From contig PSQN01000004.1 of NCBI GenBank assembly GCA_002989075.1, positions 124,001-188,000 of the forward strand: 64,000 nt of DNA. The letters are read 5' to 3'. This DNA is from Arthonia radiata (lineage: Eukaryota > Ascomycota > Arthoniomycetes > Arthoniales > Arthoniaceae). A program made the translations under genes and the position numbers. Below, one piece after another: positions 20,369 to 31,474 of the stretch (the first letter of the stretch is position 1; each line of letters opens with the position of its first letter). The notes under the pieces are model-generated. The model did no database searches. It saw only the letters and a program-made list of their open reading frames with translations, and was not told the origin of the DNA.

Positions 20369-23300
20369 TCAGTCGTACGCTCGTCTTCGAGCGTAGGTTG
20401 GCCGACGTCGCACGCTGTACGGGTCTGGGATGTGAACGTCGACTTCGTGTTCTGCTTCACCCATGGGCACATAACGCCGAACATGCGAGCTGCTCGACTT
20501 AGCCAACGTCTCTTCCTTAAGCAATCCGCGACCTCTGAAGACGAAGTTGAAGAGGCTCGTCGACACGTTCTTCAGCTCCTCTGCCCATGTCAAAACCAGC
20601 AGCAGTAAAATGACTGTCAGCGGCATTGCGATGGCCCAGAAAAGCCATTGCATACTGCCGACGTCCTGGTAGTTGAGCGGTACGATCGCAAGGAACTGTG
20701 CGACGAATGTTGAGGGAAGAAAGATGACTGTGAAGACTGTGAAGATCAGGATCGCGGCTTCTTGACGGTCCTTATTCGTTTCGATGCTGATGAGATTCTG
20801 TTGGAGGTCAGTATCTTTCGCACCTTAACCGCCAGTCACAGACTCGGAGGGAAAGGGGAAGTGAACAACAGCACTCACGCGTTGGGCTAAATCACTGCAA
20901 TTGACCTTGAGAGTTTCAAAGCGGCCGCGGCGTCCGTCAATGAAGAGCTTGGCGTGATCAACGAGCGCGATAGCTCGCTCATGCAGCCACTCTTCCTCCC
21001 AAATAGTCTTGTTGGTCAACGTTCCTTGAAACTGCTCAAGAACATTGTGCTGCAAGCTAAGGATGTCCGTGATGACATCGACTTCCTGCTCAAGCTTGTG
21101 AATGGTCTGCTGGTGGCTTCGGTCGTATGCTTGCTGGTCCACTTTGTCATCCTGCGCGGTGTCAGTGCAGTGTTGAAATGGTCGTGGCGTAATCACTTAC
21201 CAAAGCGTTGAAGTAGTCCTCGTATATGCGGGCGATATCGGGGTCGTCAAGCGTCAAATCTTCAGAAAGTCGACGACATAGCAAAGCCACTATGCTTTGG
21301 GGTTTGACGACTTCTCTATGATGTCTTCATCAGCATTGGGGTCTCGTGCCTCGCGGTACTTGGAAGAACGGCTATGCGGGGAAAGGTGACGTCCTCGGCT
21401 TGCCTGCAATAGCGAATGCAGAGCCCCCCAGTGCCAATCTAGCGATCTCACAACAAGTTTGAGGACCTTTCACGTACCGTTCTCGTAGGTCTATCGGCGT
21501 CGTCATGGACTCAACCAAACTGTTCATCGCTTTGCTCAGCCATTCATCCCACACGGGCAGTAATACAAGCTCTGAAACCTTTTCATGACAGAACCCAATG
21601 AACAGAGACAAGACGGCAACCCAAAGCTTCACGAATTCGTCGGGACATTTGAACTTTCCCAGTATGTGGTCTTTTGCGGAGGCCAAGACCCACGTAGTCA
21701 TCATGAACGATTTCACAATATGTGGTGAGAGTCCGATAGGCTGCGACGATCGTCAGTTTCGAAAAAGAATACAGTGAGCCCGCTAGTTGCTCTGGGGACA
21801 TACGTTGGGATCATGTTGTCGCAAAGTTGCATCAATGCGCGCGTCGACTGCGCCCCAGAATTTCCGTACGACCAATACATCGGCGTTTGGATCAATGAAG
21901 AAATGGCAAATGACCTTTGCGCAAATGAAAAGCTCGGTGATGTCCTTAACGATCTCCGCGGCCAATTCGATGCCAGAACGGAGCATGTCCTTCCTGACTC
22001 CAGTTTTCATGCTGCCGGGTCCCACAGACGAGATGTCTGAAGCGGGCTCCTTGGATCTGGACGGGTAGCTGCGCTGTCGATCGTCTCTCTGTTCCATAGT
22101 ATCGAGGTTACTAGCCGGTGGAAACTCCTTCCAGAACTCCCTTATGATTGACAGAGCTTCTTCGTCGTCAATCTCATCGGCGCTTGACGCCGAGTGATCG
22201 ATGACGTCGCTGATCTGGAGCAGCTTGGTGCACTTGAAGGACACACGTTGCTGAACACTTTGATATGAGCTAGTCGCACAAGACTGGTACTTCGCGCGTG
22301 CACTTTTAGATAGTGCGTGTTTTGCAAGGCTTGCGTGACAATTTGATAACAATTCTTGACACCACGGACTGATCGTAGACGGAGAGGTTTTCGTAGCGGC
22401 TGGAGTGGACGATTCCTCGTAAGATAGCCAATCAAATATAGTGAAACGAGATGCTCCAGGGTCCAGACTATCTTTGCTTGCTCCGAGAGTCTGTGCGACC
22501 TTGTCGTAGAACGAGGTCATGGGAGAGACATAACTTCTACACCAGTCAAGTGGCTTTTCCAATGACGCCGGAGTAAACTCGGGTACTCTTCGAGCATGTT
22601 CAGCATCATGCATGTTTCAAATACCATCTTCGTGCACTCACCGGTCGACAAGACTTAGTGACGAGACTCTTCCTTTGTTATCATCAAGGTAGCTCCGCCA
22701 CATGTGTGGATGAATCGTTTTCTCGCCGTCTTGAAACCTCATGCGTGTCCAGAACAGGTCGTTACGGTCTGCTTCGCGCCTGAAATGACTGGCCAGAGAC
22801 TATCATCTCACGATTAGGACATTTCGAGTGATACGGATAGCTTGCCCGAAGAACACTTACAACCCATGTTCGACAATGCTCCAGGGGAAAATGCCTAGAT
22901 GTTAAACTATGAGCACAGTACAACTACACAGGATGGCCGCTCCAAGTGCAAAGGCGCGAAGCGGCTGTCTTCAGGAAGCGCCAAAGAATGAATTGTTGCA
23001 CTGCTAGTGAAGACTCGTTGACCTCGACGATAAACGCTTTGAACTCACCACGTCGTAAGGCGACGATACGATACTGATAGAAAGTCTGGTCGTTGGCTTT
23101 TGATTGATGGATTACTCGGTGATACAAGCAGTACACCACAATCGTGAAGAGAAGTGCGCTTTTGCAAGGCGGGAACGCAAGTGAGAAGAAGCTCTGGGCG
23201 CGGAGTGAGCGGACTGGGTAATTGGTCGGTATAGACATGCCATCACTTACTGTCAGCGACGATTAAGCACCACATTTGAGAAACAATAGTACACTTCTCT

Positions 23301-24574
23301 TGCTTTAGAAGCGCTGCCGCAGCTTGCTCTAGGTCTCTTTTGCGTGAGGTTTTCCCATACCGTGACTGAAGCAACGTGAGGTCGGGGCAGAAACTAGGCA
23401 ATGGGGAGCTAGATGATCGTTCGAAGTAGGGTGCCAAGGCAAAGTATGGCATACATATCCACGTAATTGGCAAGCTTCCTTTGCGATTGACATCTGCTGC
23501 TTGCTCGTGAAAACCTGGCCGAATGTAGCGAGCTTTGAGCCCCTGGGCATCGGTCTTGGAGCTCGCTCGATTCTTTGAAGCTGAAAATCGGTCGTGAATG
23601 GTGACTTCCTGTTCGAAGTTTTTACGCACGATGCGTAGGAAGCGCTCTACATCATGCCGCTCAGACTGATTAAGCTGAATCGAGTTCACTCCGCGCGACT
23701 GCAACTGTCAGTATATTGCGCTGCTTTCCTCAGGATACTTAAGATCACCTGGAAGTTCTCGAAGGTGGGTTGCCTGTCCTCAATGTGCCTATCATGGGGG
23801 TTTAGCTTGACTCGAACAATCCGCGATAGATGTTCTGCATACATACTCCCAAGTGAACGATCCAGGCACTCGTCCCGGCTTACCTTCTAATCGCGTCAGC
23901 TGTGCCCTGAGCTCAACTGTGTCCCTCGGCAATCCTGGGTAGTTCGACGTCACAATGTGATCTGAAAACCCATTTTCTTCAGGCAGCCCAGACTTCTGTG
24001 CAGCTAAAGTAGGCTTGGCGGCACTGTTAGGCCCAGTGGTCTTCTCTCCTACCTGCGAAAACTGCTGTGAGCTGATCGAGAGAGATTCAGATGTCGAAGA
24101 ATCTGAGTATCTGATCTGGCTGCCACCTGGGGGGATCCTGACATCGATTTCGACTACACCTGCAACGCTCAAGCTTCGAGAAGGTTCTGAACGCCGACTC
24201 CGCGATCTTACCGGCATGATTGGTTCGACGTCCATGTAGTGAGTGGGCTCATCTGACATGCCTTCGTGTCTCCCGCGCATTCGACGCCTCCTGATAGCTT
24301 CCTCATGCGATGAGTCGTCAGAGTAAGACGCACGTCTTGCTCGGGAGCGTCGACGCCTGACATGAGAGATACGCCGCGGCGAGCGCACCCTGTTTTCGTA
24401 AAGCGGTTGAGAGATCACCTCTGTATCTCTAATCTTTTGGGCATCATAGCTGAGCTTCCCCCCAGTCGCTTGCCTACGCGACAGTCCTGGTTGCCGAATC
24501 CTCTCGACGTATGGCGGAGGGCCATGATCTGCCTCGAAGTAAGAGCTGCCGCCTCGCTCTGTATATCTACGCAT
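20369..24574 (-). CDS. CorA-like membrane protein, 12 exons
   Basis: Twelve exons keep phase and give 1158 residues: 24574-23884, 23834-23749, 23698-23251, 23193-23049, 23000-22930, 22894-22861, 22779-22642, 22587-21804, 21740-21478, 21315-21201, 21151-20879, 20797-20369. The N-terminal 230 residues are Arg/Ser-rich and polar. A soluble fungal domain follows (SRGVNSIQLNQSERHDVE, RYIRPGFHEQ, TWICMPYFALAPYF, FPWSIVEHG, FWTRMRFQDGEKTIHPHMW). Near the end a coiled region (LSEDLTLDDPDIARIYEDYF) leads into two membrane helices, ILIFTVFTVIFLPSTFVAQF and WLFWAIAMPLTVILLLLVL, the CorA layout. The GMN motif that CorA magnesium channels carry after the first helix is absent (QFLAIVPLNYQD instead), so magnesium transport is doubtful. 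The intron 22929-22895 would be only 35 nt, so the 22.86-23.05 kb part may be misjoined; the 21477-21316 intron is unusually long. Confidence 0.75.
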
Positions 24575-25208
24575 GGTCAATAATTAAAACATGTCGTTTC
24601 TTGAGATTGGCGATGAGATTCGGAGCTGAGACTGGGTGCCTCCTCTACCTAACGCTCATGCAAGGCAACGGCGCTAGACCCGATTTGGCATCGCAGCAAC
24701 CGCACGAAAGCAGCGGCCAGCGATAATATAAGGCATGTGATCATTCTCGACTTGCCGTGAGAAAGAGTGGAGCGCCGATGCTTCCTACGACACATCAGCA
24801 ACTCCGAGATCGCATTACTTTTCATGTCTGACACTTCATTACCTCATTAAGCGCGGTGTCACGTGCTAAACTAATCTGAGCGTTGCCTCACACCTTCTTC
24901 CATCATTACTCATTGATGCGTTTGAATGAATTCGTCAGTCGACATACTATTGGCCCCAACTGCAAGACTCATACCACCTCGGACAGCCATCTTCCGCGGT
25001 TTGAAACATGACCCTGGCTTACTACGCGAACATAGGTCATGTTCGCACCTCTGTTAGTACTCCTCCAAGCCATCTTGTCAAACGATGACTGCCGCAGTCA
25101 TCTATCCTCCAACGCTCTAGCTAAGCAATGTTATGCCAGCTGCTCATACCGCAGGAAGTGGTGGCAGTATCAGACCATTGACGGACTTCCGACCTCTTTC
25201 CAATAACT
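24575..25208. other. Intergenic region
   Basis: A gap of 634 bases between the CorA-like gene start and the stop of the helical-domain gene, both on the minus strand. It should hold the CorA-like promoter. No repeat, RNA gene or convincing ORF seen. Confidence 0.45.
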
Positions 25209-27917
25209 CTACACATGCGGATAATTGTTAGATGGCGGCGGAAGCCGTCGCCTATAATGGTTGTGGGGTCCATCCGCCCAACTCTGTGATGCATACGAGC
25301 TGGCTTCCGGCCTAACAATGCTCTGCATGTGCGACTGCGTATTCCAGTTGTTGCTGGTCGGATGGGAGGGCGCGGGCTTGTAATTGTCGTTTCCGCTCGG
25401 AGAGTGCAGATGCTCGCGCCAGTACTTCGCCCATGCATCATACGGCAGCTGCCAGCGGCCCTTCAAAGTGTTGATGAGCTTCTGCGCGGCAGGCTCGAGA
25501 TCGGGGCGGGTGATCACGGCTCGATTATGGTCACTCTTGAGATCTCGAAGCTCTTTATCTTGCATCCTGCCGGGAAGATCACGGGCTGCAGCGAGCTTGG
25601 CTCTATACTCGTGGATTCTGACCAATTCCGCACGGCGGCCGGTAGCTCCTGTGCTTGTACCCTGTGGTGCACCTCGCTGATGAGTAGCTTCTATCGGGTC
25701 AACTTCCATCTCGTGCGGTCGCTCATTTCCTTCCCTGGGACTATTTGATGGCTCCTGGAAATTGGAAGGTAGCGGGAAAAGCTCTCTGGTCAAGAACCGC
25801 TGCTCCTCTTGCAATGCCCTTAGAGTACGCTGCAGTCTTTCCATGTTTCCCGTCTCGAGCTGACTCAGCATCTTTTGGAATCCTTTGTTAGCAGTTATCG
25901 AAGGGGAAACATTGTAGGTCCTGATTGCTTTGGCGACTTGTTCGCGAACCTCGTCGAGACTCCTCTCCACTTCTTTCAGGTTTCTGTACTTTTGCTCTAA
26001 TACCATCAATTTGCGAACCTGCAGATCGATCCATGTGACAGCGCGCTCTCGATCCCCAACCTGCTCGTTACGTGAGAGATGGTGGGCAGTGTCTTTGATA
26101 TCTTGTCGTAGCTTCATAATCATCGGTGGAGTGTTCGTGTCTTCGCCGTCAGTGATGTTTGCAATGAAGTCTTGCAACACCGCTTGAAACGGAGCCGAAG
26201 AGCTGTCATTGGTGGTATCTTTGTCGGCTTTAGTGACGAAGATCACCACGTTAGGCTTTGTGCGGATGCCTAGTACACGCCGCCACTTGGGGTGTTCACC
26301 CTTGGTTTGTAGCTGAACAATATTCGAACGATGTTTTGTCAAATGCTCTTCGAGCACTTTAGTGACGCCATGATCCAGCTGCAACATAGCACTGAGCGAG
26401 TCTTGATGTTCCAAAAGAGCGCCTTGATTCTGCAGTCCCATGTTTAGCTGTGAAATGTGCCAGTGACTGCGGAGAACAGACGATCTCCGAACCGCCGACC
26501 ACACCTCCACACCTTCGACATCTTTGTCTTGAATCAGCCCTCCAGGATCACGGATCTTCGACCTCAGTCGATCTTCGCCCGGTTGGTTGGGGTTTGCCTG
26601 CTCGATGGAGTAGGGCCTCAGGTGGTTTCGTGGCGCACTATATATGTATGGATCTGAAGCGTAGCCGTAAGGTGGTGTGTGACTGTGCGGTTGAGCGTAA
26701 GTGTACGGCTGGAAGTAACCATGAGGCTGGGCGTAATGAAGCGGCTGGTGATAATGTTGTGGCTGGAAGTGGTTATTAGCATGGAGATAGTTGAATGGCT
26801 GAGTGTACATGTTTGGTTGAGCATAGCCGTGATGATGGTCGGGATATGGTCCAGGAACGGATGCCCTGAAAGGATTACTATGTGCAGCAGAATGTTCCGG
26901 ATCGGTGTTGGAAACCCAAGTCCAAGCATCACCTTCATCTTGATCCTTACCAGTGAAGGACTGCACCTCGTATTGCATGGCCTCGGACGAACCTGCTCCA
27001 GAAAACTGGTAAGTCGATTCGACTCTACGGGCAGACTGCTGAGAGGCGTCTCCGCCATCGTCACTACTCGCGGATCGGACCGAAGCAGGACGTGGAGCTG
27101 CTGAAGCAGCCGACCGTGGCGTGTGTACTGTAGGATCCGAAGGTTCGTGCTCGGTGGGTTTGAACGTGGGCGAAGACGGCTCCGAGAGAAGCGACCTCGG
27201 AGATGGAGGTTCGGAGATGGATGGCTCGGGTGATGATGGTCCCAGTGAAGCCGGCTTTGGAGATGGAGGCTCGGGGGCAACTGAGGCTGGGGAAGGCGGC
27301 TCGGCCTGGTTGCTTTCGACTCTCTTGCCTCCCTTCAGATGGCCTGTACCCTGATGAAGCAGAGCGACTGGAGGATAGTAGATGTTGATGGCCTTGGATA
27401 TACTGGGTACTTTGGTGCTGCGCAGCTCCTGCTCATGATATTTGAGCTGTGCCATGACCTCTCGATGCATTCTGGCGGCATCACACTGCCATGCAACGGT
27501 AATGATGAAGTTCGCTTCGATTTGGCAACGACCGAGCTCTTCATACAAGCGATCGATGTCGTCTTTTTGGAAAAGTGAGTACTTGACTTTGCGAAGGATC
27601 TGTGGCATGCTGGTCTTTGCATGGGCTTTGTCGCACGCGGCCTTGATCTCGTCTACCACTTCTCGAAAGCCATCGATTGCGATGGTCAGATCTACTTGGA
27701 AGATTGGCGTCAACTGCAATCCAAGATTTTCATCTGAACGGATCAAAGCTTCAAGGCGCCGTAGTATTCTAGCATTGGACTCGAGGCGGCGCGCGACTTT
27801 TGTCAAGAGCTTGCTATGCCTTTTGATGTTCTTCACCAGCTTGCGCACCTCTTGTGCAGCTTTCACACCGACCTGCGCCAGCTGGACGACTCCTGCCGCC
27901 AGGCCGACGGCCTCCAT
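25209..27917 (-). CDS. Protein with fungal helical N-terminal domain and low-complexity repeats
   Basis: One exon, 902 residues from the ATG at 27917 (the frame upstream has only a TTG). Residues 1-160 (MEAVGLAAGVVQLAQVGVKA, KLLTKVARRLESNARILRRL) match the helical N-terminal domain type seen on fungal NLR-like and related proteins. A Pro/Ser repeat follows (EPPSPKPA, GPSSPEPS, EPPSPRS, EPSSPT), then a His/Tyr/Gln/Pro-rich tract (QPHGYFQPYTYAQPH) near residues 370-450. The second half is helical with a likely coiled coil (MVLEQKYRNLKEVERSLDEV). VVIFVTKADKD near residue 570 recalls a GTPase TKxD motif, but no P-loop is visible, so nucleotide binding is unsupported. No NACHT or NB-ARC domain is present. 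The function is unknown; a signalling or scaffold role is possible. Confidence 0.78.
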   Translation of the reverse strand: MEAVGLAAGVVQLAQVGVKAAQEVRKLVKNIKRHSKLLTKVARRLESNARILRRLEALIRSDENLGLQLTPIFQVDLTIAIDGFREVVDEIKAACDKAHAKTSMPQILRKVKYSLFQKDDIDRLYEELGRCQIEANFIITVAWQCDAARMHREVMAQLKYHEQELRSTKVPSISKAINIYYPPVALLHQGTGHLKGGKRVESNQAEPPSPASVAPEPPSPKPASLGPSSPEPSISEPPSPRSLLSEPSSPTFKPTEHEPSDPTVHTPRSAASAAPRPASVRSASSDDGGDASQQSARRVESTYQFSGAGSSEAMQYEVQSFTGKDQDEGDAWTWVSNTDPEHSAAHSNPFRASVPGPYPDHHHGYAQPNMYTQPFNYLHANNHFQPQHYHQPLHYAQPHGYFQPYTYAQPHSHTPPYGYASDPYIYSAPRNHLRPYSIEQANPNQPGEDRLRSKIRDPGGLIQDKDVEGVEVWSAVRRSSVLRSHWHISQLNMGLQNQGALLEHQDSLSAMLQLDHGVTKVLEEHLTKHRSNIVQLQTKGEHPKWRRVLGIRTKPNVVIFVTKADKDTTNDSSSAPFQAVLQDFIANITDGEDTNTPPMIMKLRQDIKDTAHHLSRNEQVGDRERAVTWIDLQVRKLMVLEQKYRNLKEVERSLDEVREQVAKAIRTYNVSPSITANKGFQKMLSQLETGNMERLQRTLRALQEEQRFLTRELFPLPSNFQEPSNSPREGNERPHEMEVDPIEATHQRGAPQGTSTGATGRRAELVRIHEYRAKLAAARDLPGRMQDKELRDLKSDHNRAVITRPDLEPAAQKLINTLKGRWQLPYDAWAKYWREHLHSPSGNDNYKPAPSHPTSNNWNTQSHMQSIVRPEASSYASQSWADGPHNHYRRRLPPPSNNYPHV

Positions 27918-29695
27918 GTCGTATCCGTTGCTCTGCAACGACGCCCATCATATTACCACCATGCACAGTGCAGAGCTTTCGAGACCCATCACAGACTGAG
28001 TTTATGAGCCCTTTTCAGGACGGTTCAATTATTCCGAGCTTTAAGGCAGGTAGGAAAGCATCTGAAGAACGGCATATGTCAAATGGGATTTCTTTTGAAA
28101 ATGCGCACCGCCAGAAAGGTGGCTTATACTCAAGCGTCAGGCACGGGATGGTCGTCCCAGTCCATAGTTTGCATTGGTCGAGGGGTCCACCGGCCAGCGG
28201 CGAATGTACAGCGCGAGGCAGATGCGGCGCAGCAGGCCAGGCCTAATTACTTGGTACATTACCTGAGAGCGAGACTCGCAAAGGAGACAGTCCGTTAAAG
28301 ATAAGGTTCCTAGGAAGAAGCATTGGCGATAGATCTCGAGCTCAGATAAAGGAGTGTCGATGATACGCAAGAAGAGCTCTATCGTGCGGTGTCTTCCAGT
28401 GTCTGGTCATGGTAGAAGACTTCGGTTTGGATAGTCTCAGTACCTCAGACCTGAACGTGGCACCCGCATGCGTATATGCCTAAAAAGGAAATTAGCTCAA
28501 GCTTCGATTCAGCTTCCGTTCAGGGTCTAAGCCTAACTTGCAGTACTTTGGTAGTCGGCACTTTTAGCTTTAATAAGGGATAAAAAAGCTTCGTTCTGCC
28601 TCTCCTCTTAGTATTTTGCTAAGAAATTTAGCAGAGCTATACTTTCGGCTACCCTTTACAAGCTAACGCTTTTTATTTTTTAAGTATTCTATAAGGGGCT
28701 CAGGACCGTAGAGTTAAACTAGAAGAATTAGATAGGGTTGTATAACTTTAAGGGCTTAGTAAGCTTTATTCTAGCTTTCTAAAAACTCGACAAGACTGTT
28801 TTTTTCTTCCTTTTTAGCGCCTATTATACCTATTATAATTTTAAAAGATTGTGTAGATAGCTCTTCTTTCTATAAAAAATATAATGTTGCTCTTTTTTTA
28901 GAAAGCTTCTATGTTGCAATATAGTTTCTAAGAGTACTACGTATTCTAATTTCTTAGCGCTAGTGTTATGTTGCGTAAAACCTTTATTTATAGCTTTCTA
29001 AAAAAAGAAAAAAAATCTAAAAAGTGCAATTAAATTGTAAATACTAAACGTAGAGCGTAACGTTAGCCGATAAGCGATCTAAGACAGCCGATATATCGCC
29101 TAGTAAAGAGTAAAAGTGTCGACTGTTAGCGATTTACTAACAAAATTTAGGCTGATTACTAAAAATGCTGTAATTTGGGCTTAGGCACTCCGCTATTTAA
29201 TTGTTGTCCTTCCTGTTTTGGTAGTTTCTAGCTATATTTGGCCGTGCGCAGGGTCCTGTGTACCGTGCTTTTTGGCCTTGGCGCGCTGGTAGGAATATTT
29301 GCGATTGCTGGAGCGTCTGAGGCCACTGAGACTAGGTTTGGAGTGCGACATAAAAAGTAAAAAGTAGGTAAGATGTCGATGCGATCGGGTCCAGATTGGC
29401 GAGCCGCGGATTGGTTCCGCTGTTGGGCGTCAGCCTTGAGGTTTCGCGCATTCAGTCCCCCCTTCGTACCCCAAACATGGACACATCGGGGCCCAATATC
29501 AAGGCCAAACTCCCCCAAATAATAGCCAATTAGGTTCGCCGTTTGCATTGGAACCGAGGTAACAGCTCACAGAAATACGTGCATAGTCAAGCTGTACAAA
29601 TCGATTTCTCACCTGTGCAGACAACAGAGATTCGCGCTGCTGGCAGCGTGACTTTCACCAAATATATGGAATGATCAAAGGCACGATAGACCACA
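27918..29695. other. Gene-free region with an AT-rich island
   Basis: A gap of about 1.8 kb between divergently oriented genes. It holds the promoter of the helical-domain gene at its left, an AT-rich island (listed separately), and at the right about 470 bases of normal composition leading to the carboxyltransferase gene. Short frames at 28083-28298 and 29228-29548 are not convincing. Confidence 0.6.
28480..29225. repeat. AT-rich, probably RIP-degraded repeat remnant
   Basis: Base composition shifts sharply here: runs such as tttttattttttaagtatt and aaaaaaagaaaaaaaatc, many TA steps, and almost no open frame on either strand. Flanks on both sides are of ordinary composition. This is what repeat-induced point mutation (C to T change in duplicated DNA, a Pezizomycotina process) leaves behind. 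No terminal repeats, domain or family can be recognised, so the original element is unnamed and the remnant is old. Confidence 0.65.
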
Positions 29696-31474
29696 ATGAG
29701 CGATGCCGATCCTCCCCAGCCCACTCCCAATGGCACAACCACCCGCGCCAATGATCGCCTAACCCAGCTCTCCTCCCACATCCAGCCCCATGCGCCGCGG
29801 CGCCGTCACAGGAAATCGTCAAACGACGACCCGCCAGCAGACTACAGCGATGTCCTCTCCCAGCTATCCACCCTCCGCAATCTCGCTAGCACCCCAGACC
29901 CTCACCACCGCGGCTACGCCCGCCACAAGGCCGCCGGAAAGCTCTGGGTCCGCGAGCGCGTTGACGGCCTCCTCGACGCGGGCAGCCTGCGCGAAGTCGG
30001 CAGCGTCGCCGGCGATGTTACTTGGGAAGAGCAGAACCACATAACAAAAGACGGGCAAGAGGTGAAGCGCGACGTTCCCACGTCCTTCACGCCCAGCAAC
30101 AGCGTCCAAGGCTTCGGCGCACTCCATGGTCGGAAGATCCTCTTCACAGCCGACGACTACAGCCTGCGGGCTGGCCATGCCGATGGCGCGCTCGCGGAGA
30201 AGACGCTGTACGTGGAGAAGCTCGCGCTGTCCCTCCGCTTGCCCATTGTCAAGCTCGTGGATGGCTCTTCGGGCGGCGGCTCCGTCACGACGATTCGCAA
30301 GCAGGGCTTCAGCTATGTCCCTCCGCTGCCAGCCTTCGACACCGTAGTCAAACAGCTCAACGCCGGCATCCCCAACCTCGGCGCTGTCCTCGGTCCGGCC
30401 ATCGGCCTAGGCGCCGCACGCGTCACGATCTGCCACTTCTCCGTCATGGCCGGCGACATCGCCGCGCTGTTCAACGCGGGCCCAAAGGTCGTGAAAGACG
30501 CCACATTCGAAGAGGACCTGACACTGCAAGAGCTCGGAGGGCCAGATATGCATTGCCGCAACGGGACGATTGATAATTACGCGCCCAACGAGCACGCGGC
30601 CTTCGAGCAGCTCCGCACCGTACTCTCTTACCTCCCGAACTCAGGACTCTCAGCACCGCCCATGCTCCCCTCCTCCGATCCACCCACGCGTAAAGACACA
30701 TCCCTCCGAACGGCCATCCCCCGCAACAAATCCCGCATGTACAGCATGCGCCACATCATCACCACCATCACCGACGTCTCCTCCTTCTTCGAAATCGGCA
30801 GCCTCTGGGGCACGACCGTCATCACCGGCCTCGCGCGGCTCTCCGGCCAGCCTGTAGGTATCATAGCCAACAACCCCGAGTCGTCCACGGGTGGCGCGCT
30901 CGACGCCGCGGGTTCGCAGAAGATCACAAAACATCTCAAGTTCCTGGATGTGTTCAACATACCGTTGCTGCAGTTTGTGGATGTACCGGGATATGCGGTA
31001 GGGACCGTGGCAGAGCGGTCCGCGACGATGAAGTTTGGTGTGGAAACGGCGCTGGCATATTATACGACGAGTATGCCCGTGTACAATGTACTCGTGCGGC
31101 GGTGCTATGGTGTGGCGGGAGGTGTGATGATGGACTGTCGAGACCCTAGGATGCGGGTGGCGTGGCCGTCTGGAGACTGGGGAAGTCTGCCGTTGGCGGG
31201 TGGGATTGAGGCGAGCCATGCGCATGAATTGAGGGAAGCTGCGAAGGAAGGCGGGGAGGAGGCGGGAAAGAGGAGGTATGAGGAGTTGAGGTTGGAGTAC
31301 GAGCGGCTGATGAACCCGGTGCGGACGGCGAATGCGTTTGGGATTGAAGAGGTGGTGGATCCGGCGGATACGAGAGGGTTGGTGTGTGAGTGGGCGGAGG
31401 AGTGTTACGTGGAAGCGATGCAGATACGATTAGCGGAAAGGGTGAGTGGTAAAGTGAGGCCCCAGTTTGCATGA
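29696..31474 (+). CDS. Acyl-CoA carboxylase, carboxyltransferase subunit
   Basis: One exon, 592 residues. The fold of biotin-dependent carboxyltransferases is clear: ARHKAAGKLWVRERVDGLLD (75-94), GGPDMHCRNGTIDNYAP (281-297), the CoA-side motif SGQPVGIIANNPESSTGGAL (383-402) and LLQFVDVPGYAVGT (424-437), then VRRCYGVAGGVMMDCRDPR, where other members have YGGAY. This subunit moves the carboxyl group from biotin to an acyl-CoA. It differs from methylcrotonyl-CoA carboxylase beta in the region KLVDGSSGGGSVTTIRKQGF. The N-terminus is acidic and polar (MSDADPPQPT), not a mitochondrial presequence. Residues 21-29, RLTQLSSHI, come within one residue of the PTS2 consensus. The biotin subunit gene follows 450 bases downstream on the same strand. 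The acyl substrate is unknown. Confidence 0.93.
   Translation: MSDADPPQPTPNGTTTRANDRLTQLSSHIQPHAPRRRHRKSSNDDPPADYSDVLSQLSTLRNLASTPDPHHRGYARHKAAGKLWVRERVDGLLDAGSLREVGSVAGDVTWEEQNHITKDGQEVKRDVPTSFTPSNSVQGFGALHGRKILFTADDYSLRAGHADGALAEKTLYVEKLALSLRLPIVKLVDGSSGGGSVTTIRKQGFSYVPPLPAFDTVVKQLNAGIPNLGAVLGPAIGLGAARVTICHFSVMAGDIAALFNAGPKVVKDATFEEDLTLQELGGPDMHCRNGTIDNYAPNEHAAFEQLRTVLSYLPNSGLSAPPMLPSSDPPTRKDTSLRTAIPRNKSRMYSMRHIITTITDVSSFFEIGSLWGTTVITGLARLSGQPVGIIANNPESSTGGALDAAGSQKITKHLKFLDVFNIPLLQFVDVPGYAVGTVAERSATMKFGVETALAYYTTSMPVYNVLVRRCYGVAGGVMMDCRDPRMRVAWPSGDWGSLPLAGGIEASHAHELREAAKEGGEEAGKRRYEELRLEYERLMNPVRTANAFGIEEVVDPADTRGLVCEWAEECYVEAMQIRLAERVSGKVRPQFA

Noticed and set aside
26200-26300. GTPase domain in the helical-domain protein
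   Set aside because: Only a TKAD-like motif is seen; there is no P-loop or switch region.
28480-29225. Assigning the AT-rich island to a named transposon family
   Set aside because: No terminal repeats, target-site duplication or protein trace can be recognised.
30022-30573. 183-codon frame inside the carboxyltransferase gene
   Set aside because: Arg/His-rich shadow of a GC-rich coding region.
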